A stretch of 64,000 bases of DNA. It comes from Nephrocerus scutellatus. Taxonomy: Eukaryota; Arthropoda; Insecta; Diptera; Pipunculidae. The position numbers and the translations under genes were made by a program. Within the stretch, counting starts at the first letter, position 1. The number at the start of each line of letters is the position of its first letter. Below the pieces are notes generated by a model that made no database searches, was not told the DNA's origin, and was given only the letters and a program-made list of their open reading frames with translations. Positions 52,520-63,969 of this stretch are shown here, in pieces. Location of the stretch: contig OX352764.1 of NCBI GenBank assembly GCA_947095585.1, positions 74,820,816 through 74,884,815 of the forward strand, in the 5' to 3' direction.

Positions 52520-53440
52520 ACAAACTTTATGTAATTTTACTTTCTTTTAAATAGTAGTAAAAGTAAAATTTTCGAACTCGGAATTTTTGCAGATTTACCA
52601 TTTCCGTATCTCCTTGGTTAGAAAAAACGAAAAAAAATATCTGTCTGTCTTTTATATTTTTTGTCTGTCTGTATGTGTCCACGTTAAAACGCAGAAGGCT
52701 GAATTGATGCGGATCATATTTAAGCTTTTTACATAAATTCGGAGGTCCCATGTGATTTTGGTGGAAATCGGCGTACTTTGATAGTTTTTCGAAATTTTGC
52801 AAATATCTCAAAAAGTATAGCACTTGTAAATAAAAAACAAAAAAAAAAACATAAAAAAAGAGCTGTAAACAAAAAACAACAAAAAAAAATGTAAAAAAAA
52901 AAAATAAAAAAAAAATAGAAAAAAATTGATTTTGCTTTTCTGCCACCCGAAATTTTTGAACTCGAGATTTTTCCGAATATATTCTTCCACGGGTCATAAA
53001 AATGTTATAAATACATGGGGGATAGAAAAATTTATTTATAATCGTCTCTTGGTTTTAGAAGTTAGATGATCCATTTAAATGCTCCAATTGATGTTGTAAC
53101 CTAATACATTAACATTAACTGAAGATTCAGGCTCCGTGCGTAAAAGAAATTCGAATTGTGGCCACACCTCCATTTTTTATGATCGTACAGAAAATTGTAA
53201 AAATTACCGGTATGATCGTTTTTTTTTTTTTTTAAATTTTTAGTTGCAGTGCTAAATTATCTTTCTTTCTCAGTTGTTGTTGTGTTGTCTTTCTGTAGTT
53301 GAATTACATACAATATTTAATGGGCGGTATCGGCAATAAACATAAAGTATCAACAGGGATCAGGTCGGAGCCTCTTGCAAAAAATTTCTCCAATGGTTCC
53401 AATTTCAAGCCAATGTCATCAACTTTGTGTGTTTTAAACA
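52520..53440. other. Low-complexity AT-rich DNA
   Basis: A-rich runs at 52,830-52,925 and poly-T near 53,220 create long but meaningless minus-strand frames. The phrase TTTTCGAACTCGG...TTTGCAG near 52,570 is partly repeated as GAACTCGAGATTTTTCCG near 52,958. A LINE scrap (GCCTCTTGCAAAAAATTTCT) lies at 53,365-53,430. Confidence 0.55.
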
Positions 53441-54989
53441 CACATTTATTTATTTATTTATTATTATTATTTAAAAATTCCCCTTTTCCCTTTTTTGTTT
53501 AAAACAGTGAAGTGAAAAAATTTCCAATTTCCATATTTTGTTGTTGTAATTGATGCTTACCCGCCAAATACTCGTATCATTTTGTTGTGCACAATTAAAG
53601 CTTCGTACCTGACTCACCTTTATACACCTGCATTTATACAATTACATGATTTTATATGTTGTGTCACACCTAAATAACACTTGAATCCGGCAGTGTTCAG
53701 CAGAAAGCACATCTCAGTTAGTCAGTCGTCGCCAGGTCACCGGGGAGCTCTATCGGTTTGATTTTTCATCAAACACTTTAATGACTACGTTTGCTGTTCG
53801 TAAGCTAACTGGCTGGCCTGTGGCTATCGAGAACTGAAATGGTATTGATGGCCCTGACTGCGCACACTAATATGGTTCTTTCTTATGACTCAGAGTGAAC
53901 AAATTTTATATACTCGAACTTGTATAATACTCGATGTTATCTTTATTGAAGATTGAGCGCTTGAGATATGTGAAATACCACGTCTACTGTTTCGAGTATA
54001 TCTAGATATAAGTATGCGTCAGAAGTTTTTGAATAAAAAAGGAGACACTACAATGGTTTTTATTTTCTTTCAACTTGATGAACATTTTCAACGGTGTCGA
54101 AAATTTGATTTTCCTTTTTTTATGAGTTACAAATCTGATATTAGAGAGTTATTATATGAGAGTATACGATTATTTGTTATATTTTGTACTTTTATATACG
54201 AGTGTTATAGCGGATAGGACCTGATTAAAACTTAAGAACTCAATCCTAAATACAACGAGGCTATAAATAATGCTTTAGCTTAACGGTTTCAAGAATACGA
54301 CGTTAAATGTAGTTAAGTATCGGCTTACACTGATGTTTAAAATGTTCCTTGATTAACATAATCTGGTTTCGGTATTTTTATCGAATATATTTTATTGGTA
54401 GCTAGTAGCTGATTAATGGGAGTACGTAGTTTTAAGCCTTGACATCATCATGGAGAACGTCTACAACGACTCTAAACATTTTTACTCTTTTGTGTATACT
54501 GCGTTCCCCAGCCCAACAACCTTTTCCCATTGACCAACCACCCTTTCCACTTCGGCTAACAACCCTACCCTCTTCGAGCAACTGCACTTCCTCCATTGAC
54601 ACCACACTTTCCTTTTAGACTTTCCACACTTCTTTTTCGACCTACAACCCCTTCAAACAACCTCACACAACCAACCTGCTCCAATCACACGTCGCGTGTC
54701 GCGTGTGACGCGTGTGAATGTTGGTTTTTTTGTCAACTTTAACTTTGTCTTTTTTAACCAACTTTGTATTTAATAATACAAAAGCAGATTTTAAAAAAAT
54801 ATTCAGAACAAGATATTGGTGCATTACAGACCTTTTAGGCAAAATGAGTCGTGTATTTAAATCGGTTCATAAGATTAGAAGCAACTTACAAATGAATAAA
54901 ATAAATTCTGAAAGTGGTCCAAAGAGATCGTTGATTTTTGGAAAAGCTAATTCCGACCCCGCTTTCTAGCATTTGACTAGTTTTTGAGC
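53441..54989. other. Intronic DNA, nothing recognised
   Basis: An ATTT/ATT microsatellite near 53,447-53,472 and a CpG-rich ACACGTCGCGTGTCGCGTGT block at about 54,688-54,710, like the one at 48.05 kb. No coding exon. Confidence 0.45.
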
Positions 54990-55240
54990 TTTATACCACT
55001 AAGTTGATGGTGCCATAATAAGATATTGCAGCCCAAACCCAAACAGCCTCCTTATCTGTTATGATGGTTGGATTGGAGGCTAGTATGGCAATTTTTCGTG
55101 TTTCCGTTGCTGTTGGGGCGATGGAAAAATTTCTTTTGTAATTTTTCTCGTACATTTTCAGATCCTCTAAAACAAAGCTAACAGAGCATGATAACTCCGA
55201 ATAATCTTGCAAGCGATAGCATGCTTAAACAAGCCTTCTA
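54990..55240 (-). pseudogene. Tc1-like transposase fragment, second copy
   Basis: KMYEKNYKRNFS and the preceding sequence match the copy at 28.6 kb. Further on, AVWVWAAISYYGTINLV matches the Tc1 VMVWGAIS.YG...LVF segment. The middle is deleted, so the element is inactive. Confidence 0.72.
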
Positions 55241-55304
55241 AATGGTAAAAATTTTAAAATTTTGGAATTCACCATTGCATTCAACATGGACAACTGTTTC
55301 TTTC

Positions 55305-56130
55305 ACTATATTTTAAATTCTCTATATTAACTTTGCTAGCCCGTGTATTTGTTTGTTTGTCGTGGAATCTTGCGATCGATTTTTAACCTACTTCCAAAAG
55401 TCCGATTTCATTGAATTGCACACATGCATATCTCCGATGACAACACTGACTATTAAAATTTGGGCCCCTAGGGCCTCGTGGTCAGGGGGGCTCCCATACA
55501 AATATTTTACAAAATGTATACGATTTTCTTCAAATTTTATACACATGTGTATGTCCGATGGACACCACTTTTTGTACAAATTTTAGAGAACCCCCACCCA
55601 TACAATTTTTTTAAAAAATTAACCCGATTTTCTTCAAACTTTATATATATGTGTATCTTCGACGGACAAAACTTTTTGTAATTTTTTTTGGAGTAAACGG
55701 GTCCTGAAGCCCGTGGTGTGCCCCCATATAAGCTTTTTAAAAATTAGCCCGATTTTTTTTAAGTTTTAAACACATGTGTATCTCAAATGAACAAAACTTT
55801 TTGTACAATTTTTGGTGTGACCTGAGGGCCCTTAGGCGCATATAAATTTTTTAAAAATTAGCCCGATTTTCTTTAAATTTTCAACAGACGTGTATTTCCG
55901 ATAACAACACTTACTATTGAAATTTGGAAGTGATCGGGCCTCAAGGTCGGGGGCTCCAATCGGATTTTTTACACATGTGTATCTCCGGTGACAACAGTTT
56001 TTGTAAAAATTTTAAAGTAAAGGGGCTCTAATATTAATTTTTTCCAAATTAACCCGGTTAAAGCTTTGCACCCATTTGTATCTCATATTAGAGAATTTAC
56101 ATGAAAGATTTTAATTTTAATAGGTTTTTT
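55305..56130 (+). repeat. Modular repeat family D, longest copy
   Basis: Boundary TTAAATTCTCTATATTAACT at 55,311, then at least five modules of about 110-125 bp, each containing CCCGATTTTCTTCAAA-like, CACATGTGTATCTCCGATG-like and CAACACTTTTTGTA-like words, separated by GC-rich GGGCCCC-type spacers. It ends with TTAGAGAATTTACATGAAAG. Confidence 0.85.
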
Positions 56131-57595
56131 TTTTAATTACTTCTCAAAATTATCGGCTTCTAATCTAGTGAGAGTGTATAAATAAAAAGTTTTTTATTTA
56201 ACTGTTTGTTCATTAAAACATTTCTTCACCGAACAAATGAGAATAGCTATTGCGATGTCATCAATGTCAGTTCGTATCGACCATATAATTAAAGATTTCT
56301 CAGAAATGTGAGTATGACAATTTTCAGTACAAAGTGATTTTGCATTTGTGATATTTTTTTGTTAAGGTATATTTTTTGCTTCTCTGTAAAAGTGATGGAT
56401 AATCATCCAACTACAAATAATTGTGTAACTTAAATTAATTAAGTAAAAGCTTAGAGCGTTTTTTCACCCAAAAAGTCTGAAATAAATTTAACCAAAATGC
56501 TCAAGCTACTCTTAATGACAATAAATAGAAGTGGATGAATAACTTATTAATGCGTACGTTGAAGTAATGCATATCAGTATAGCACAGTTCAACTAATTAA
56601 CTGTCTATGTAACTATGTAATATGTATATATACATACAATTACAGATGAAGAGTATGTTACTCATCAGTTATTCATACTCGTTGCGCTGAAAGTAGTGTT
56701 TGATATGTGTTTCCATGTAAAAATAAATTCTTTTGCATCATCTAAATAATACATATGGTCCAAGTGATACTTGAAAAAAAAAACCACAGCACGGGGTGCC
56801 ATTGAGTTTATTTCACATCTGAACATTATGCTTTCGTTCATTTGATTTGTTTTAGTTTTCCCCCTTTTCATGACTTTGCTTTGTTTTTCATTCAGTGTCA
56901 CTGATATTTACAACAACAAAAAGACAGACACATATTTTTTTTTTTCTACTTCCGTTTTCATACGAGAGTACAATGTTAACAAAAAGTTTTTTGTTAATTT
57001 GTTTCGGTTTGATTTAATAAAATAAAATGTTACTTAGTAATTGGACATTTCGGCATAAACAAAGCGGTAATTCTGTTTGGTTATTTTATTTTGTATCTTA
57101 TATGGCCATAATGGCTTTGTCAAGTTTGTAGATGAGACAATTCTGAAAATAATTACTCGTTTACGTTTTAAAGTATTTGATTACGACTCAATAATATTGA
57201 GTTTTGGATCCTTTTCTTAGGGTTCCTTGGGGTTCACAAGATTCAGATTTGCTAAAGTTATATATTAAAGAAATACTAAAACATTTAAATATATCGCTAC
57301 CCTGTGAGTTGTACTTAGAAACTAATTTTAATATTTTACAAATTTTACAAAAAACGTTTAGCAAAGAAACGTTGATGCATTCGAATTGCCACCCTGCGTG
57401 ATGAGATTTATTTATTTATTTATTTAAAACAAATCTTATCCACAATAATAGATGGTCTTGCTGAGTAAAACATCAAGCATCGCATTACACTTTTCAATAA
57501 CTTATCTATATAAATAAAAATGAAATTTTGAGTGGTTGTTTTTTTTATAGAAATTCACATTTACCAACTGATTTTAATAAACTTTTCAATATATG
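56131..57595. other. AT-rich intronic DNA
   Basis: No gene or clear repeat. A TTTATTTATTTATTTA run occurs at about 57,408. The sequence ends against the mariner remnant. Confidence 0.45.
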
Positions 57596-58290
57596 AGGGT
57601 AGCCTGAAAGGTTTCAGACCTGAACATGAAGATAGCAGCAACTCGTCAACACTAACTAGAGAATGTGTTTGCGCATATCATCAAAACTGCAACTGTTTTG
57701 TACGCGCATTTGTTTGATAATCTTTTGAGTGAGTCGATGTGAGTGTTTTTATGAAAATGGAAAAAAAATCTAGTATCGAGCTGTCATTAAATATTTATTT
57801 TGAAAGGCAATACGCCTACGCAAATCAAAAAACGGGTTGTCGCTGTTGGAACTCTGCACCATCATTTACCACCGTAAAATTTTGGGCAGCTGCATTTAAA
57901 CGTCGTCGTACCATTGGGAGACGATGAACGTTCGGGTCGTCCAAAATTTGCAACCACTGACGATAACATCACTCAGGTTCACCAAATGGTGCTAGCTAGA
58001 CACCGTCCAATTAAAGTGAGAGAGATGGAAGTGGCTATATGAATATGTCCAAAGAAATTCATTTTTTCTTATGTCCCGGGGACTTATGCCCCTGCACCAT
58101 CCACATATTGCATGATATTAGGAATTAGGCATGAGAAAGCTGTCCGAAGGTTTGGTGCCGTGTTTGCTCACCGTTAGACCAAAAACGTGTTCGAATGAAC
58201 ATTTCCTATGCTGTTGTCGCAATAAATCTTTAGTACAATTTGGTCCTTCTGCAACCTAAAGGTCAACAACTCGACAGTGAATCGTATGTA
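57596..58290 (+). pseudogene. mariner element remnant
   Basis: After an AGGGTAGCCTGAAAGGTTTC inverted-end-like start, the frame from about 57,755 gives KSSIELSLNIYFERQYAYAN and then CCWNSAPSFTTVKFWAAAFK, followed with frameshifts by DDERSGRPKFATTDD and VREMEVA. A later piece near 58,128 recalls LGMRKLS..LVP.LLT..QKR. Catalytic residues are not intact. Confidence 0.72.
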
Positions 58291-58299
58291 GAACTAGGC

Positions 58300-59440
58300 A
58301 TAAGAAACGAAAAAGGCCCGCACAACTATCGAGGCAAAAGGCTTTTCAAAATTCTGCCTCTAAAACTGAAAAGACTCAAAAAATGAGTTTGGACAACCTC
58401 TTCGTATTTAAGTGGTCAAGACTAACATATGTGAGTTGGGTGGGCCTAGGATGTCTTGCCGTCGTAGTGCCAAATGATAGCGTTCGAAGTTTCGGAAGGA
58501 TTTGCTGCTAGGGTTTTGCCTTGCAAATGCCCAGGCACTCATACCTAAACGAATGTGCAATCCAGATGGCAAATGAGATGGCTTAGGTTACGGACGGATG
58601 TGCTGCCAGGGTTTTGCCTTGCAAATGCCCAGGCACTCATAACTGAAATTCCCGAAGCCATTGATGTCAGACCCTATCCAAGGTCGAATTGGTACCACGG
58701 GAGTTGTCTTGCCCAACGGATAAGGTTGACCTTTGGGGAAACCGAGTCTGAGAGACCAGGTGGAACTCTTCGGAGGACTGCCTGGACTGGGACAACTATG
58801 GTGCGGACCCAGTTTCGTTCTGGTGATGTATCGTGGTGCTGTAAAGTTTACTCCTGCAAGGGAGCAACGCTAGATAGGATGATAGTACAATGAGTATGCT
58901 TCATGCCGCAAGGTGGGTAAGCGCGGGGCTCGTCCCCAACTCTACAACGATTTAGTAATAGGCAATGTCTTCGTTTTTAGCAGCCTGGTTGTACACCGCA
59001 GGATCGTATGTGCCTGGGATAGTTTCTTTCACAGGCGGCCTAGGATAAGTTGGTGTATCCTAGTGACAAATGATGGGGTTAAAGGTTCCGGACGATGATT
59101 TGCCAGTGTCGGTTTTTCCTTCGCAAAAAGACATTCACTCTGAACGAACTAAGTCCCTTGATGTCAGACCTCACCAAGGTCGCGTTGGTACCAAGGGAGT
59201 TGTCCTTGCCCACAGACCGTAAGGTTGACCGGTCTGAGGACAGCTTTGGTTGAGGACCCAGCTCGTTCTGGGAATGCAACGTGGGGGCTTACGGTTTACT
59301 CTCGAAGAGAGGACCGCTAAATGGGAATAGTCATGAGCTGCATAATGGCGAAAGCTGGGTAAGTGCGGGTTCGTCCCACTCTATGAATGATGTAGTAACA
59401 CGCTTTACAAACGAAAAAGGCACGCGCAACAATCCAGTCG
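58300..59440 (+). repeat. GC-richer tandem repeat, unit about 500 bp
   Basis: Two full units share CAAATGAT, GATGTCAGACCYTAYCCAAG, GGTACCACGGGAGTTGTC-like and GCGCGGGGCTCGTCCCCAAC-like blocks about 500-600 bp apart. The first unit contains an extra 99-bp internal duplication around GGGTTTTGCCTTGCAAATGC (58,513 and 58,612). Each unit boundary carries AACGAAAAAGGC. No coding function recognised. Confidence 0.82.
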
Positions 59441-59847
59441 AAAAAAACATTTCCATTTCGTTTTTAATTTTTGAGATTTCAATCATTAAAATAAAAATAT
59501 TGAATTTTGAAAACAAATCACAGACTTAGAAGGTAGAATGCTGTCGTGAATGCAGTCGTGAAATAAGACTGTTGTTATTATTTACTAGCTGAAATATCCT
59601 GCGTTTTTCCTGTCTGCCCCATCCCACTGACCCCCACCCAACTGACCTCACCGCCACTGGCCACCTGCCCATAATGCATAATGCAGTGTCGCACTTTGTA
59701 ACTCATTTAATTCAATTTAATTGTTCGACCTCACAGGTTTGCTTTTCTCTTCCATGTCCAGCAAAATCTAAGCTATGATCTGTGGTTATCCGCTTCAGTT
59801 TCTTTAGAAGAAACAATTAGTTGATTTTCTTTATAATCAATTTATAT

Positions 59848-60203
59848 TGTTACGAAAATATAAATAGAAAGCTTTTATTGAATAGAGTTTACAAGTATGT
59901 TATATTATTTGTTAGATGGTTGGAATTGAATAGAATAGAAAAGATTAGAAGCCTGTAAAACTGTGAATTTTGTATAAATATAGCGACTTTGTCGCGGTAA
60001 GTTAGTTATTATTTGGAAGATAACCAGACTAATTGAAAAGTTGAAAAGTAGATAGAGCCTCTGTGTATAGTTGTGTTATAAGTGTACATTAAAGAACTTT
60101 TGCTTTTGTTAATTAAATTTGTAATTTGTGAATTAACGAACTTGTATTGTGTTTTTATTTGCCAAATCCATTACGAACTCTAGAAAGGCTAAATTTCGTA
60201 ACA
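59848..60203. mobile_element. Solo LTR (356 bp) with ATAT target duplication
   Basis: Ends TGTTACGAAA and TTTCGTAACA form a perfect 10-bp inverted pair in TG...CA form. It is flanked by ATAT on both sides (59,844-59,847 and 60,204-60,207), the 4-bp duplication typical of fly gypsy-group elements. A TATAAATATAG box lies at about 59,973. Most likely left by LTR-LTR recombination. A second TTTCGTAACA 14 bp downstream makes the right edge slightly ambiguous. Confidence 0.85.
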
Positions 60204-60207
60204 ATAT

Positions 60208-61244
60208 TTTCGTAACAAAAGTTTTAAAAAAAGAACTCAATAAATTTAGCTGCAAATTTTTTTTGAAAAACTCTTGTTTTGTACCGAAGTCCGAAAACGA
60301 AAATTGTGTGCATCGTTGGTGCAGCATATACTCTGCAAGTATTATAGAAAAATAAAAAAACCGATTCGCACATTTACTTTTGCAATTTTGAATCACTTTG
60401 GGAAAACTCTAAAAATTTGGATAGAAATAGCATAAGCTAAGTACACAAAAACCAATTAAATTTCAAAAACGGCACAAACAACATCCATCAAATATTTGTC
60501 TTATTTTGTTGGTGGCGGTTTCTTGTCTGCACCATTTTCGCAAACACAGTAGAAGCCAAGAAAACGTATCCATATCTGACGGATTCTAAGTATTGACAAA
60601 CTTCTTAGTTACAATTGTGGGGGTAGGGCGAACTGACGAACGAGCGAAGGTTGCGAGTGAAGACTGATTTAAATGCTTGCTACCCGGATGTGCAACCACA
60701 TATACTGATAATATGGCATTGCATATCACTCTTTCTTTTCTGTCAACCATCGGCCAGAGCGGTAGTAGCGGACGTATTTGTTCCTCTTTATATTTCAGTT
60801 TCTTGTCAAACAAGATTTCGAATTAATACTCAGCGATGCTTCTTTTCGACTGAATAGAAAAAAAAAGACCGAGCTGCTGGACAAAGTCACCTTGTTGACT
60901 TTTTCTCCGCTGAGAGAAGGATTTTTCTTCTGTTTGCCTTTTAGTCTTTTTGGAAATTTTCTTTCATTGCAGTTTATTTGGTTCATTTGTAGAATTATTT
61001 TGTGTGAATCTTTTCGTTACACGCTAAAAGATAAGCCACTGTAAAGAGTTATTTGATATATGTATATTGATATCATAAATTTCAGTGACATATTTATTTT
61101 TTTGGTTAAACGCTTTTAGTTTTGTAATTCAAAGGAGCTGTTGACATTAATGAAAAACCTGGTGAAAGCAAACATTTAAAGCAAGACATCCTCTTCAAGT
61201 TTGTCAAAAAAATCTCCTCATTAAAGCTATTTCCATCAGCAGAA
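60208..61244. other. Intronic DNA, nothing recognised
   Basis: Several short ORFs on both strands (e.g. 60,778-61,044) lack motifs. No repeat boundary was seen. Confidence 0.4.
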
Positions 61245-61870
61245 GCACTCTTTTTAAATTCTCTATATTAACGTCACTTGCCTGTGGCGGCCGGCTGGCT
61301 GGCTGGCTGGCACACCAAATCTTGCGATCAATTTTTAACCCACTTCCCAAAGCCCGATTTTATTGAAATTTTGCACACATGTGTATTTCCGGAGGCAACA
61401 CTTTCTATTAAAATTTGAGGACCCTCAGGCCCCGGGGTCGGGGGGCTCCCATACAAATATTTTACAAAATTTTACTCGATATTCTTCAAATTTTATACAC
61501 ATGTGTATCTCTGATAGACAACACTTTTTGTAAACATTTTGGAGACCACGGGCCCCGGGTTCGTGGGCCCCCATAAATTTTTTTTAAAAAAATAGCCCGA
61601 TTTTCTTCAAATTTTATATACGCATGTATCACTGATAGAAAACACTTTTTGTAAAATTTTTGAAACGATCGGGCCCCGGGGTCAGGGGGCTCCCATACAA
61701 ATAATTTTTTTTAATTATCAATTTTTAACGCACTTCCTAAAGCTTGATTTTCCTGAAATTTTGTTCACATTTGTATTTCCGGTGACAATACTTTCTTTTA
61801 AAATTGGAAGTGATCGGGCTCCGGGTTCAGCCGCAAGGCCCTTATACATTTTTTTAAATATCAATTAGTG
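61245..61870 (+). repeat. Modular repeat family D, copy with GGCT microsatellite
   Basis: AAATTCTCTATATTAACGTC is followed by a (GGCT)n run at 61,288-61,310, then four modules with CCCGATTTTATTGAAATTTT, CACATGTGTATTTCCGG and GGCCCCGGGGTCGGGGGGCT spacers. A further fragment lies at 62,328-62,400. Confidence 0.82.
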
Positions 61871-62819
61871 GCATCAGATACCGTCGTACTTTAATGGCTG
61901 TGTGCGGTGTGTGCTGCGCAGTCGGCTGCGCTGCTTTGGTTTGGTTGGTGGAGAGAGAGAGAAATCTTAGCTCACGCACAAATGAACCCAGCAAATGAAA
62001 CGAGACATAAATGTTTTATGTTTAATTCAACTTACTTACTTATTAACTGAATTGTATTTTTATTGATGTCGTTTTTTGTTGTCGATATCAACTTACAGAT
62101 AGAAGAACAAGTTTTCACAATATTCTGTCATTTGGCGTTTTCATAAATTCGTTCAGAGCAGTCAAAGAGTTCTCAAGAAAAATGCTAGTGATTCTTATTT
62201 GCTCAGAGTATGAGCGTGCTCTAAGTGCTCAGAATAAAATGATCTGAGCATTTTCAAATTTGACATCTGATGTCAAATGTCTCTTTTGATGATTTTCTCC
62301 TACAATAAAAAAAATAAAATAAAAAATGATCCAGGATCGAGGGGCTCCCATATCAATTTCTGCGATTAGAGAATTTATATGAAATTTTTTTTCTTAATTT
62401 ATGATTCTTAGATCCAAAACGTCCAAACTTCTGAAGATTTTTGTTTGAAAATAAAATACGAACTTCAATTCATTAAAATTAATTCATTCATATCATTTCG
62501 TACAAAAATGATTTCATCCAAACTTTTTTCCAGGCGGGTAGGCGGTCAACAATTTATGTTCAAGGCATTATTTTTTAAAACTAACACACTTTTTTCATAG
62601 TTTCTTAGGAAACCTTTATATCTAATTAAGTTTCTAAAAAACAATGACTTTAATGTTAGAATATATTTTTATGTTAAATAAAAACAAACAAAAAGAGAAA
62701 ACACGAACTAATTCAAATTTTAATCCACAATTTTAATGCGAATCAAAGTTTCAACGCCACCTAAACGCAGCAAATATCTCCAATTAGCACGGTCTTTTGT
62801 TAACTGCCTACATTTGCAA
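61871..62819. other. Intronic DNA with a family D scrap
   Basis: GTGTGCGGTGTGTGCTGCGC at about 61,899 is a short CpG-rich block, and 62,328-62,400 is a piece of family D (GGGGCTCCCATATCAATTTC, TTAGAGAATTTATATG). Otherwise nothing recognised. Confidence 0.45.
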
Positions 62820-63480
62820 ACTATTCTTTTAAGGCCCACCCTAACCTTGTGTGCGCTTTATAAGGCTAGACTTTCCTCTACTGTGCCGTTCTTCTGTGTT
62901 AGTTTCGAAGATTGTACGAGGCGGAGCGTTGATTTTCATCTGCTCTACATGTCCTAGGCATCGCAGTATGTTTTCATGCAATATTCTCTACCAAAGCCCG
63001 TCAAAGCAAATGGGTCCAAAAATCGTTCCAAGAATTTATCGCTCGAAACCACCAAAGATAGATATCTATATTCGCCTTTAATAGAAATGATTTAGCGCCA
63101 TAGAGAAATATTCGGATGATTAAGGTCTTATATTTATACTCGTAAACAAGCCTTATTAGTTTAATTTCTGTTTTGGTGTCATTATACTAAGTCCCTACTA
63201 CCTCAAAGTTATAGCTGTCTACTGTGATGTTCTGACCAATATCTATTCTATCTTAGCACAATTTTTTCTAATATGATGTTAAGGAAATGAAATTACATAC
63301 ATTTTGTTCAAGTTCCACTTGAAAAGAAGAGCAACGTGCAGATAGTAAGCACAGAAAATTCTATTGTCTGCGGAAGAATGAATTGAATTAGAAGAAGCGA
63401 CCAAATATCATTAATGAAAATGAGAAAACGTTTCTGAGTCAAAGCAAAGTTTTGGGGAACACCAGCGTGTATGTCAGGAG
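62820..63480 (-). pseudogene. LINE RT C-terminal fragment, decayed
   Basis: On the minus strand, about 63,235-63,180 reads GQNITVDSYNFEVV, the pre-YLG segment of CR1/RTE-like ORF2. Further remnants run down to 62,820 (degenerate matches to RCLGHVEQMKINAPP-like sequence). Frameshifts throughout. Confidence 0.55.
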
Positions 63481-63969
63481 TTTGGAGACATCGTTGTCAT
63501 TAATGGTTCGGGGAATACCTTGCTTCTATATTTGCTTCAGTGAACTGAAATCACTTTATAATATTAGTATTGACTGCCATCAGTATTATTAGTTAATTTG
63601 TTTCTACATTACTAACAGGTGCCTATGAAGCAACAATTTTTAGTTTTTTTTCTGTATTTGTAAAGGTATAATTTCTTTTATTTCGAACAGCTTTTATTTA
63701 CAACTGCACCAGAATCCAGAATTTGAATCTTGTCTTGCGACAATTTTTTTTGTAGTAGTAACATAAATAATATTAGCTTTAAGTTTTTACACGAAAGAAA
63801 GTTAATAAAAAAATGAAATATAACTCATTACATAAAAAAAAATTCCGACAAACACTACTACACTAATTGTTTTGTAAGAATTAACTATAAGATTCCATCT
63901 ATTGCTTCTCTATATTTATTTCGAATATTCACAGATTTTTTACATTTTTAATTTTCTTTTTAATTACAG

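Larger units (their letters stand above)
35436..63969 (+). other. Intron of about 28.5 kb (first coding intron)
   Basis: It runs from GTAAGT at 35,436 to TTTTTAATTACAG ending at 63,969. Both splice sites are strong and the phases agree. Inside are repeat and transposon remnants on both strands and no confident host exon. Long 5' introns of this sort often carry enhancers in fly genes, but none can be pointed to by reading. Confidence 0.65.

Noticed and set aside
52527..52997. 156-codon minus ORF rich in Phe
   Set aside because: Translation of A-rich low-complexity DNA; no recognisable protein features.
60778..61044. 88-codon + ORF, Phe/Leu-rich
   Set aside because: No domain or exon signals; overlaps another chance ORF on the opposite strand.
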